A stretch of 64,000 bases of DNA. Origin: Arthrobacter pullicola (GTDB taxonomy: Bacteria > Actinomycetota > Actinomycetes > Actinomycetales > Micrococcaceae). The position numbers and the translations under genes were made by a program. Under the pieces are notes generated by a model. The model was not told where the DNA came from. It ran no database searches and saw only the letters and a list, made by a program, of their open reading frames with translations. The stretch lies in assembly GCF_014836875.1 (NCBI RefSeq), contig NZ_JACSQC010000007.1, forward strand, positions 159,141 to 223,140, in the 5' to 3' direction. Below, in pieces: positions 20,586 through 28,625 of the stretch (position 1 is its first letter; each line of letters begins with the position of its first letter).

Positions 20586-20962
20586 GCCGCCTTCATCCGG
20601 TTTCCGCCGGACAGACGTCCGGCGAGCGGGCTGATAACCAGGAGCGAAGCCCAGACCAGCCGTCCCGGGACGGGACCGGCCAGGAGGGTGACCGGAATCG
20701 ACGCCAGGAAAACAACCGGCACGGCCAGGTGCCCCAGCAGGGGCCGGAACCCCGTTCCGATGCCGGCGAAGCTCAGCAGGAAACCGAACAGCTGGCTCAG
20801 CAGCCCGGTATTCAGCAGATCCTCCACACTGGCCCAGGCAGCGGCCGGCGGCAGGTCGATGTTGGTGATGAGCAGGGTGATGGCAAAGCCGTAGATCGCG
20901 TCGAAGAAAGATATGCCCCGCCCAAACTCGACGGTGCTCCGGTCAAAAAGCTGGTTGCCCAT
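20582..20962 (-). CDS. Shortened TMEM175-like membrane protein
   Basis: The N-terminus carries the TMEM175 signature SFFDAIYGFAITLLITNI, the pore-lining first helix of bacterial potassium-leak channels. The protein is only 126 residues, whereas bacterial members have about 200 with six helices. The first two helices run directly into what looks like the last part (LAVPVVFLASIPVTLLAG), so an in-frame internal deletion is likely. GGAGA precedes the ATG at 20962. Channel function is doubtful. Confidence 0.6.
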   Translation of the reverse strand: MGNQLFDRSTVEFGRGISFFDAIYGFAITLLITNIDLPPAAAWASVEDLLNTGLLSQLFGFLLSFAGIGTGFRPLLGHLAVPVVFLASIPVTLLAGPVPGRLVWASLLVISPLAGRLSGGNRMKAA

Positions 20963-21061
20963 AGGGTCTCCATCGTCTGCGTTACAGCATCATTTCATTC
21001 GCCCGGGTTCCGGGGCAGGGCCAGGCCGCAGGTCCGCATCCGGAGTTGATAGCGTGGGGAG

Positions 21062-22039
21062 ATGACCACCTACAACAGGCTCGGCAACTCCGGCCTCACC
21101 GTTTCCACCGTCGGACTTGGCTGCAACAACCTGGGCCGCCCCGGCACCGCCACCGAATCGCAGGAGGGCACTGACGCCGTCGTGCATGCGGCGATCGACG
21201 CGGGAATCACGCTCTTTGATACCGCCGACATATACGGGGCCGTGCCTGGTCTGAGCGAGGAGCGCCTCGGTAAGGCCCTGGGCTCCCGGCGCGGCGACGT
21301 TGTCCTGGCGACCAAGTTCGGGATGGACATGAACGGCGCCAACGGCCCGGATTTCGGCGCCCGCGGCTCCCGGCGCTACATCATGACGGCCGTGGAGGCA
21401 TCCCTGCGCCGGCTCGGCACGGACTGGATCGACCTGTACCAGTTCCACACCCCCGATCCGCTGACACCGATTGATGAAACACTTGCGGCCCTGAATGACC
21501 TCGTCACCAGCGGCAAGGTCCGCTACATCGGGCACTCCAACCGGGCCGGCTGGCAGATCGCCGAAGCGGAGTTCACCGCCCGGGCTGCCGGGACCACCCG
21601 CTTCATCTCCGCGCAGAACCACTACAACCTGCTGGACCGCCGCGCTGAACTTGAGGTCACTCCGGCCGCGGAAGCCTACGGGCTGGGTGTGCTGCCGTAC
21701 TTCCCACTGGCCAACGGCCTGCTCACCGGCAAGTACAGCGCCGGGAAGGCTCCCGAGGGAAGCCGCCTGACCCACTCCCGGACGAACCTGCTGCAGGATG
21801 CCGACTTCCAGCAGCTGCGTGAATTCGGGGAGTTCGCCGCAGAACGTGGACTGAGCGAAATCCAGGTGGCGTTCTCCTGGCTCGCGTCGCGTCCGTCGGT
21901 GTCCTCGGTGATTGCCGGAGCCACCAGGCCGGAACAGATTCGCGAGAACGCGGAAGCGGCTTCCTGGGTGCCGGGGGAGAAGGACCTGGAAGAACTGGAC
22001 CGGATCTTCCCGCAGGCGCCAAAGGTAGCTCTCTTCTAG
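21062..22039 (+). CDS. Aldo/keto reductase
   Basis: This NADPH-dependent carbonyl reductase has a (beta/alpha)8 barrel of 325 residues. The catalytic tetrad is visible: Asp and Tyr in FDTADIYG, Lys in LATKFG and His in DLYQFHTPD. It also has the late coenzyme-binding segment SSVIAGATRPEQIREN. It resembles the YajO/GSP69-like general reductases, and the physiological substrate is unknown. The ATG at 21062 follows GGGGAG. Confidence 0.9.
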   Translation: MTTYNRLGNSGLTVSTVGLGCNNLGRPGTATESQEGTDAVVHAAIDAGITLFDTADIYGAVPGLSEERLGKALGSRRGDVVLATKFGMDMNGANGPDFGARGSRRYIMTAVEASLRRLGTDWIDLYQFHTPDPLTPIDETLAALNDLVTSGKVRYIGHSNRAGWQIAEAEFTARAAGTTRFISAQNHYNLLDRRAELEVTPAAEAYGLGVLPYFPLANGLLTGKYSAGKAPEGSRLTHSRTNLLQDADFQQLREFGEFAAERGLSEIQVAFSWLASRPSVSSVIAGATRPEQIRENAEAASWVPGEKDLEELDRIFPQAPKVALF

Positions 22040-22214
22040 GTTCGCCGGCGCGCCCCATCCTGCTGTTCTGCTGCATGGATGGCAAAGGCGTTTCGGCGTG
22101 GCGCGCCGAGGACAGGACCGGCACGGGGTTGGAACGGCACCAGGGAGTAACACCGTGGGTGAACTCCCGCACAGAAGCCGGGTACGCAGCCGGGGCCCCT
22201 GTTAGCGTCGAAGG

Positions 22215-24767
22215 GTGAGCACCAAACCTGTACCCGCCGTCCAGTCCGCTCCCAACACCAACAGCACCGCCGGCAACGGCATGGTCCGCGTCCGGGGCGC
22301 GGAGGAAAACAACCTCCGCAGTGTCGACGTCGAAATCCCCCGCGACGCGATCGTCGCCTTTACCGGGGTCTCCGGATCCGGCAAGTCCTCGCTCGCCTTC
22401 GGCACGATCTACGCCGAAGCGCAGAAGCGGTACTTCGAGTCCGTTGCTCCCTATGCCCGCCGGTTGATCTCCCAGGGCCACAACCCCAAGGTGGAGGCCA
22501 TCACCGGGCTGCCACCCGCCGTCGCGCTCCAGCAGCGCCGCGGGACCGCCAGCTCGCGCTCCACGGTGGGAACGCTGACCACCCTCTCCAACTCCATGCG
22601 CATGCTGTTTTCCCGCGGCGGCACCTACCCGGCCGATGCAGCGCCCGGCAGCCTGGACTCGGACGCCTTCTCGCCCAACACCGCTGCAGGTGCGTGCCGT
22701 GAATGCTCCGGCCTGGGCATCGCGCATACCGTCACCGAGCAGTCCCTGGTCCCGGATCCGTCGCTGAGTATCCGGGATGGCGCCATTGCTGCCTGGCCCG
22801 GTGCCTGGCAGGGCAAGAACCTCCGGGACATCCTGATTCACCTCGGCTACGACGTCGATGTGCCCTGGCGGAAGCTGCCGAAAAAGGACCGCGACTGGAT
22901 CCTCTTCACCGACGAGCAGCCGGTGGTGACCATTACCCCGCAGCGGGACCGGGTTGCCAAACCCTACAAGGGCAGGTTCTGGAGCGCTAAAAGCTACGTG
23001 CTGCACACCCTCGCCGATTCCGGCAGCGCCAAGATGCGTGAACGCGTGCTCGAGTACATGGTCTCCGGGCCGTGCCCGGTGTGCGGGGGAGCAGGCCTGC
23101 GGCCCGAGGCGTTGGCCGTCACCTTCGCGGGCCGGAACATCGCCGAACTGAACGGGGCGACGCTGGGCGAACTGGCGGAGATTATCCGGCCGACGGCGGA
23201 GCTGAAAGCCGCGGGCACCGCGTCCCGGTCCGCGGCGTCGAACGAAGACACCGAAGTCGCCGTCACCATTACCCGTGACCTGCTGTCCCGGCTTGAAGTG
23301 CTGATATCCCTGGGCCTGGGCTATCTCAGCCTCTCCCGGGCCACACCCACCCTGTCGCCGGGGGAGATGCAGCGGCTGCGGATTGCCACGCAGCTGCGCT
23401 CCGGACTGTTCGGCGTTGTGTATGTCCTGGATGAGCCCTCCGCCGGTCTGCACCCGGCAGATGCCGAGCCGCTGCTGGCCGTGCTGCAGGAGCTCAAAGA
23501 CGCCGGGAACTCGGTGTTCGTCGTCGAGCACAACATGGACGTGGTGCGCAGCGCCGAGTGGATTGTCGACGTCGGCCCGCAGGCCGGCGACGGCGGTGGG
23601 ACAGTGCTCTACAGCGGGCCGGTAGCCGGACTCGCCGCTGTAGCCGAGAGCGCCACGCGGCCCTTCCTTTTCGGTGAGGCCGAGGACACCGCTCCTGCCC
23701 GCCGCCGGGCCGAGCGCTGGCTCTCGCTGAAGGGCATCACCCGGCACAACCTGCGGGAGCTCGACGCCGAGATCCCGCTGGGCGTGCTCACGGCCGTTAC
23801 CGGTGTGTCCGGTTCCGGCAAATCAACGCTGGTCAGCCAGGTACTGGCCGAGGCCATTGGCGCGCAGGTCAACGGCGCTCCGCCTGAGCCGGCGGAGGCA
23901 GATGAATCCGGCGACACCGGGGTCCCGGACGAGGACCCGGCTGTCCAGGTGCGCAGCATCGCCGGGCTGGAACACCTGGACCGGCTGGTCCGGGTCGATC
24001 AGCGTCCCATCGGCCGTACCCCGCGTTCCAACCTGGCCACCTACACGGGACTGTTCGACGCCGTCCGCAAGCTTTACGCGGGCACGGATGAAGCCCGCGC
24101 CCGCGGATACACCGCCGGACGCTTCTCCTTCAACGTGACCGGCGGGCGGTGTGAAGCCTGCCAGGGCGAGGGGTTCCTCGCCGTCGAACTCTTGTTCCTG
24201 CCCGGCACCTACGGGCCCTGCCCGGCCTGCCACGGCGCGCGCTATAACGAGGAAACCCTGCAGGTCACCTACCGCGGCAAGTCCATTGCCGACGTGCTGG
24301 CCATGCGGGTGGAAACGGCTGCCGAGTTCCTGGCTGATATTCCGGCCGCGGCCCGCAGCCTGCGGACCCTGCTCGACGTCGGCCTGGGCTACCTGCGGCT
24401 CGGTCAGCCCGCCACGGAACTCTCCGGCGGCGAGGCCCAGCGGATCAAACTGGCCACCGAGCTGCAGCGCGCCCGCCGCGGCCACACCCTGTACCTGCTG
24501 GACGAGCCGACCACAGGACTGCACCCGCAGGACGTGCAGCTGCTGCTGGCCCAGCTGAACCGGCTTGTGGAAGCTGGAAACACCGTGGTGGTGGTGGAGC
24601 ACTCGATGAACGTAGTGGCCTCTGCGGACTGGGTGATCGACATGGGTCCGGCCGGAGGCGACGACGGCGGCCGCATCATCTGTGCCGGGACCGCGGACGA
24701 GGTGGCGGCGTGCGAAGCGAGCCGGACTGCGCCGTATCTGAGTGCTGCGCTGAGGCGGCTCGTCTGA
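22215..24767 (+). CDS. UvrA2-type excinuclease ABC ATPase (class II UvrA)
   Basis: The 850-residue protein has two ABC ATPase modules. Walker A motifs GVSGSGKSS (51-59) and GVSGSGKST (about 531) pair with signatures LSPGEMQRLRIATQL and LSGGEAQRIKLATEL. Zinc-type CxxC pairs occur near 162, 287, 646 and 669. It is about 100 residues shorter than UvrA and shows a compressed segment where the UvrB-interaction domain should be, as in UvrA2. Such proteins assist resistance to DNA-binding drugs rather than classical excision. The GTG start has no ideal ribosome site. The 175 bases before it hold no gene. Confidence 0.87.
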   Translation: MSTKPVPAVQSAPNTNSTAGNGMVRVRGAEENNLRSVDVEIPRDAIVAFTGVSGSGKSSLAFGTIYAEAQKRYFESVAPYARRLISQGHNPKVEAITGLPPAVALQQRRGTASSRSTVGTLTTLSNSMRMLFSRGGTYPADAAPGSLDSDAFSPNTAAGACRECSGLGIAHTVTEQSLVPDPSLSIRDGAIAAWPGAWQGKNLRDILIHLGYDVDVPWRKLPKKDRDWILFTDEQPVVTITPQRDRVAKPYKGRFWSAKSYVLHTLADSGSAKMRERVLEYMVSGPCPVCGGAGLRPEALAVTFAGRNIAELNGATLGELAEIIRPTAELKAAGTASRSAASNEDTEVAVTITRDLLSRLEVLISLGLGYLSLSRATPTLSPGEMQRLRIATQLRSGLFGVVYVLDEPSAGLHPADAEPLLAVLQELKDAGNSVFVVEHNMDVVRSAEWIVDVGPQAGDGGGTVLYSGPVAGLAAVAESATRPFLFGEAEDTAPARRRAERWLSLKGITRHNLRELDAEIPLGVLTAVTGVSGSGKSTLVSQVLAEAIGAQVNGAPPEPAEADESGDTGVPDEDPAVQVRSIAGLEHLDRLVRVDQRPIGRTPRSNLATYTGLFDAVRKLYAGTDEARARGYTAGRFSFNVTGGRCEACQGEGFLAVELLFLPGTYGPCPACHGARYNEETLQVTYRGKSIADVLAMRVETAAEFLADIPAAARSLRTLLDVGLGYLRLGQPATELSGGEAQRIKLATELQRARRGHTLYLLDEPTTGLHPQDVQLLLAQLNRLVEAGNTVVVVEHSMNVVASADWVIDMGPAGGDDGGRIICAGTADEVAACEASRTAPYLSAALRRLV

Positions 24768-24807
24768 TCTGCTGTGCGGTCGGAGGGCCCGGAACGGCGG
24801 CAACGAA

Positions 24808-24836
24808 ACTCCCAGCTCGCAGAGCTCGCCGGGAGT
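24808..24836 (+). terminator. Possible terminator after the UvrA2 gene
   Basis: ACTCCC (24808-24813) pairs with GGGAGT (24831-24836), and inside it AGCTC pairs with GAGCT around GCA. The following bases ATTAAAG are only weakly T-rich. It is placed 40 bases after the stop. The rest of the interval up to 25003 holds no gene. Confidence 0.4.
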
Positions 24837-25003
24837 ATTAAAGCCGTCTAACCCGGACCCTGCGGCCGTCCGGTGCCGTGGCTGGCTTGAGTGGTTCGGT
24901 TCAGCTAGGCGGGTGCAGCCAGCTTCACCGTTCGGTGGAGGGAGAGGCTACAGTACGAAAGTGCCAAGATGGGGGAGTGAACTTTCCCGGAGTCGTTGAG
25001 CGC

Positions 25004-25990
25004 ATGGAGCGACACCAAATTGCGCTCTATCTCGGCGCGCTCCTCGCAGGTGCGCTGACGGGGTGGTTCGCTCCGGTGGCCGCGCCGGTGTTCGAGTCCA
25101 CCGTTAACCCGGCGCTCGGCGCGCTGTTGTACGCGACGTTTCTGGGCATTCCCTTCGGCAGGCTGATCGAGGCGGTGCGTGAGCGCGGGTTTATGGCCGC
25201 CGTCCTGGTCCTGAACTTCCTGCTGGTACCGGTTGTTGTTTTTATCCTGACCCGCTTTATCGCGGGGGAGCAGGCGCTGCTGATCGGGGCGTCGATGGTC
25301 CTCCTGACCCCGTGCATCGACTACGTAATCGTGTTCTCCGGGTTGGCTGGCGGCGCCAGTGACCGGCTTCTGGCCGCCGCACCCGTCCTGATGGTGCTCC
25401 AGATGCTTCTGCTGCCCCTTTACCTGCTGGTCTTTGTGGGCCCGGACATTGGCGCGCTCCTGGACCCCGGGCCGTTTATCGCCGCTCTTGTGTGGCTGAT
25501 CCTCGTTCCTCTGGCTCTGGCTGCGATGACGCAGGCGGCCAGCCGGAGATCAGACGCGGCGCGGAGGTCCGCGAGGTTCGTGCAGGATCTGATGGTGCCG
25601 CTTATGATGCTCACCCTGGCCGTTGTGGTTGGCTCCCAGATCAGTGCTGTCGGCGGGGAACTCCCGGCTCTGCTCGCCGTCGTGCCTCTGTACGCGGCTT
25701 TCCTGATACTCATGGTTCCCATCGGGATGGGAATGGCCCGCGCTCTGAAACTGGATGTTCCTGGTACCCGGGCCGTCATCTTCAGCGGAGCAACCCGGAA
25801 TTCCCTGGTGGTCCTTCCACTGGCACTCGCCCTCCCGGCGCACCTGGCGTTGGTGCCGCTCGCCGTCGTCACCCAAACCTTGGTTGAACTCGCCGGAATG
25901 GTGCTTTTGGTGCGGCTCATCCCGCGGCTTGTCCCCGAGGCGCCGCGAAGTGCTTGTGAGCGCAAGCAGGGGCGTAGGGTGCTCCCATGA
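25004..25990 (+). CDS. ACR3/BASS-type arsenic-resistance-like permease
   Basis: The 328-residue protein has about ten transmembrane helices of the bile-acid/arsenite transporter superfamily. The segment LLTPCIDYVIVFSGLAGG matches the conserved cysteine region of the ACR3 fourth helix, and GATRNSLVVLPLALALP the later conserved helix. True arsenite transport is uncertain, because no arsR or arsC lies nearby. A GTG at 24977 directly behind GGGGGA is an alternative start. Its stop overlaps the next ATG (ATGA), so the two are translationally coupled. Confidence 0.75.
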   Translation: MERHQIALYLGALLAGALTGWFAPVAAPVFESTVNPALGALLYATFLGIPFGRLIEAVRERGFMAAVLVLNFLLVPVVVFILTRFIAGEQALLIGASMVLLTPCIDYVIVFSGLAGGASDRLLAAAPVLMVLQMLLLPLYLLVFVGPDIGALLDPGPFIAALVWLILVPLALAAMTQAASRRSDAARRSARFVQDLMVPLMMLTLAVVVGSQISAVGGELPALLAVVPLYAAFLILMVPIGMGMARALKLDVPGTRAVIFSGATRNSLVVLPLALALPAHLALVPLAVVTQTLVELAGMVLLVRLIPRLVPEAPRSACERKQGRRVLP

Positions 25991-26517
25991 GCGACGCATT
26001 AGCGCAGTTGACCGATCCCACCCCCGAAGCGGTTGTTCAGTTCCTTGCCAGGGTGATTGATGCGCCCTGGCCGCAGGAATCCGGCGCCTTCACAGCCCAT
26101 TTTGACCGGCTCGGGTGTACTGCGGGGGAGCCGCTGGAATACGCCGATCCGGTGCCGGGGAGCATCGGCGGCCCTTTCACATGCGACGGTATTTCCTTGG
26201 AGACCGGGTCGTGGGCGGCGTTCAACGGGCAGTTGTTTTCCCTAAACTTCTTCCTCTACTCCGGCAGGCGGGACTCGGAGACAATAGCTGAAGCTGGATT
26301 CGAAGCTGTCCGGGAACATCTCAGGGCCGTATGCGGTCCACCTGAGGACGAAGGCACTGACGCGAACGGCAGCCTTTCGGCGTTTTGGAACCCTGGCGAA
26401 AACTCGATCGAGCTTTACGGTCACGTCACCCTGGCACCGGCGCTGCAGGTCGGCGTGGGCCGGCGCAGTGTGGAGGCTTTGTACAACGAAGGCGCCCGGC
26501 ACGCTGACCGAAGGTAG
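25987..26517 (+). CDS. Conserved hypothetical protein (middle gene of permease/AlkD-like operon)
   Basis: I do not recognise this 176-residue soluble acidic protein. It has a helical N-terminus (TPEAVVQFLARVID), a mixed beta-rich middle (GSIGGPFTCDGISLETGSW, QLFSLNFFLY) and SAFWNPGENSIELYGHVTL near the end. This is a pattern seen in small actinobacterial SMI1- or DUF6301-like proteins, but I cannot assign it firmly. The start ATG overlaps the permease stop, and the AlkD-like gene follows 31 bases after its own stop, so all three are probably one operon. Confidence 0.6.
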   Translation: MSDALAQLTDPTPEAVVQFLARVIDAPWPQESGAFTAHFDRLGCTAGEPLEYADPVPGSIGGPFTCDGISLETGSWAAFNGQLFSLNFFLYSGRRDSETIAEAGFEAVREHLRAVCGPPEDEGTDANGSLSAFWNPGENSIELYGHVTLAPALQVGVGRRSVEALYNEGARHADRR

Positions 26518-26548
26518 GCTGGAATTTCACCGATCGGAGAGCACACGA

Positions 26549-27232
26549 ATGGCTGCGACAGGGACGACCGCCACCACGGTGGATGAGGTGCTGGCCCAGC
26601 TGGCCGCGCTGGAGGATCCGAAGGCTAGGGCCGTCAACGAAAAGCATGGTGATGATCACGGCGTGAACCTGAGCAAGCTCCGCGCTGTCGCGAAGCAGTT
26701 GAAGACGCAGCAGGAGTTGGCCCGGGAGCTGTGGAAGACGGGTGATACCCCGGCACGGCTGGTGGCATTGCTGATCTGCCGGCCGAAAGAGTTCGAACGC
26801 AGCGAACTGGACACCATGCTGCGCGAAGCCCGCGTCCCCAAGGTCCACGACTGGTTCGTCAACTATGTCGTGAGGAAGAGTCCGCATGCACAGGAGCTGC
26901 GGATTCTCTGGTTCGCGGACCCGGACCCGGTGGTGGCCAGTGCCGGCTGGGCGTTGACCAGTGAGCGGGTGTCCAAGAGCCCTGACGGGCTGGATCTGTC
27001 CGGTCTGCTGGACACGATTGAAGCCGAGATGAAGGATGCTCCGGACCGCCTGCAATGGGCAATGAATAACTGCCTGGCCCAGATCGGCATCGCCCATCCT
27101 GAGCTTCGGGCCCGGGCCATCAGCATTGGCGAACGGCTGGAAGTGCTCAAGGACTACCCGACGCCGGCAAACTGCACCTCACCGTACGCACCCATCTGGA
27201 TCACGGAAATCGTGCGCCGGCAGGAGAACTAA
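26549..27232 (+). CDS. AlkD-like DNA alkylation repair protein (HEAT-repeat family)
   Basis: The 227-residue all-helical protein fits the ALK superfamily of HEAT-like DNA glycosylases that handle alkylated bases (KLRAVAKQLKTQQELARELW, then VHDWFVNYVV, ASAGWALTSERV and RLQWAMNNCLAQIG). Trp102 aligns with the AlkD catalytic-site tryptophan, but the residue four positions on is Tyr106 instead of the expected Asp, so glycosylase activity is uncertain. The ATG at 26549 follows CGGAGAG. It is the last gene of a three-gene operon with the permease. Confidence 0.72.
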   Translation: MAATGTTATTVDEVLAQLAALEDPKARAVNEKHGDDHGVNLSKLRAVAKQLKTQQELARELWKTGDTPARLVALLICRPKEFERSELDTMLREARVPKVHDWFVNYVVRKSPHAQELRILWFADPDPVVASAGWALTSERVSKSPDGLDLSGLLDTIEAEMKDAPDRLQWAMNNCLAQIGIAHPELRARAISIGERLEVLKDYPTPANCTSPYAPIWITEIVRRQEN

Positions 27233-27258
27233 GGCCCGCTGTCCGGGTCCGGCCGAAA

Positions 27259-27798
27259 CTAGCTCACCGTAGCTTCGCGGAGGGCCACACCCTGGCGGAA
27301 TGCCAGATGGCCGCCCAGGAACCCTGCTCCGGCAGCAGCGGCGTTGCCGGCCAGGCCAAGGCCCATGCCTATTCCGTGACGGCCGCGTCCCCGGGCGAGC
27401 AGGGAGCCGATCATCAGGAACATGGACACGTCGGTGCCCAGCGAGTGGACTGCGCCGATGCGGCGCTCGGCTCCCGTCAGATCAGCCCAGTCGGCCGCGC
27501 CCGCAAACCCCGCCACCAGGCCTCCCACGACCCCGGCGCCGGTGAGCAGCCCTGCACTGCGCTGTGCCTGCGCACCTCCGGCCACATCCAGGATGGAGGC
27601 ACTGACCCAGCACCCGAGCGTCAGGTGCGTGAGTACCGGATGGATCGAGTAGCCAAGCACGCTCGTGTGCAGCGGTCCCCGGCGGGCCCAGTCAATGACC
27701 GGTTTGTAAAAGGCGGCCTGGGCGTCAGCCACCCGTTCGGCGGCGGGGCTCTCACCCACGGCCCGAACCAAGCGCTGCGGCTTTGAAAGACGGTTCAC
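27259..27798 (-). CDS. DUF2231-type membrane protein
   Basis: The 179-residue protein has a short soluble start and then four hydrophobic helices with the DUF2231-type opening GYSIHPVLTHLTLGCWVSAS, a HP-x3-H motif, and a glycine-rich end (GMGLGLAGNAAAAGAGFLGG). Proteins of this family often sit with haem or redox proteins, but nothing like that is adjacent. The GTG at 27798 is my choice, with GGAGG 15 bases upstream. The open frame continues further upstream, antisense to the leader of the next gene. Confidence 0.65.
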   Translation of the reverse strand: MNRLSKPQRLVRAVGESPAAERVADAQAAFYKPVIDWARRGPLHTSVLGYSIHPVLTHLTLGCWVSASILDVAGGAQAQRSAGLLTGAGVVGGLVAGFAGAADWADLTGAERRIGAVHSLGTDVSMFLMIGSLLARGRGRHGIGMGLGLAGNAAAAGAGFLGGHLAFRQGVALREATVS

Positions 27799-27954
27799 GC
27801 CAGCAGACGATACCTCCGCATGACCCTGCTGCACAGGGTAGAAACCTCGACCTGCCACGGCCTTCGCCGTTACTGTGGCACCAAAAGTGCGGCGATCCCT
27901 GGCCGGATCCACCGGTCTGTGCGAAAGGCAGCCGCGCAGGCGAAGGAGCACACC

Positions 27955-28479
27955 GTGGGAACTCTATCCCTGGACTCGTTCATCACGCTCGACGGCGTTT
28001 ACCAGGCGCCCGGAGGGCCCGAAGAGGATCCGGAGGGAGGCTTCGAATACGGCGGCTGGCAGGCTGCCTATTCCGACGACGAAGCAGGCCAGTCCATCAT
28101 GACGAACATCGACAGCATGGACGCCCTACTCCTCGGCCGCAAAACCTATGACATCTTTGCTGCGTTCTGGCCCGTTCAAAGCGCCGATGACCCCATCGCC
28201 GCCAAGTTCAACGCCATGCCTAAATTCGTAGTGTCCCGGTCCCTGGCCGACCCCTCGTGGGAAGGCACCGAGGTGCTGGCAGGACCAGCGGATGTTGCCC
28301 GGCTCAAGGATCGGTTCAGCGATATCCACATCATTGGCAGCGGAGACCTGGCCCGGTCGCTGCTCAAGGACGGCCTGATAGACCGGCTGAACCTCTTCCT
28401 GTATCCACTGACCTTCGGCACCGGCAAACGGCTGTTTCCTGACGGGATGGGGGTGCCTGCGGCCTTCGCCCTCGCCTAG
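27955..28479 (+). CDS. RibD C-terminal/dihydrofolate-reductase-like protein, probably truncated by an in-frame TAG
   Basis: The 174-residue protein belongs to the RibD-C (DHFR-like) family: GTLSLDSFITLDGVYQ at the start, ALLLGRKTYDIFAAFWP, HIIGSGDLARSLL and the LFLYPLTFGTGKRLF motif near the end. The GTG at 27955 follows GAAGGAG. The reading frame ends at TAG 28477-28479 just after PAAFALA, but the same frame continues for another 29 codons with the family's final strand. It is therefore a likely nonsense-truncated gene, whose product may still fold without its last strand. Confidence 0.75.
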   Translation: MGTLSLDSFITLDGVYQAPGGPEEDPEGGFEYGGWQAAYSDDEAGQSIMTNIDSMDALLLGRKTYDIFAAFWPVQSADDPIAAKFNAMPKFVVSRSLADPSWEGTEVLAGPADVARLKDRFSDIHIIGSGDLARSLLKDGLIDRLNLFLYPLTFGTGKRLFPDGMGVPAAFALA

Positions 28480-28569
28480 CCGCCCAGGGGCTTCCCCAGG
28501 GGAGCGGTCTCTCTTGTCTATGAACTTGCGGGCACACCCATCACAGGGATCACTATCGGCCAGGAGTAG
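28480..28569 (+). pseudogene. C-terminal tail of the RibD-like gene beyond the in-frame stop
   Basis: Directly after the TAG, the same frame encodes PPRGFPRGAVSLVYELAG, then a TPITGITIG-like end and a second TAG at 28567-28569. VYELAG and the following strand look like the usual end of RibD-C family proteins, which supports a single substitution creating the stop. Confidence 0.6.
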
Positions 28570-28625
28570 CAGCGGGAGCCGGTGCCCCGCTGGAGCCGCG
28601 CACCGTTGCTTCACGCGAGGGAAGG

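Noticed and set aside
22046..22108. CGGCGCGCC/GGCGCGCCG inverted repeat between the aldo-keto reductase and UvrA2 genes
   Set aside because: The loop is 45 bases and each arm is itself palindromic; no promoter or T-run relates to it.
21723..23747. 674-codon minus-strand open frame opposite the UvrA2 gene
   Set aside because: The plus strand carries two intact ABC modules; the antisense frame is composition-driven.
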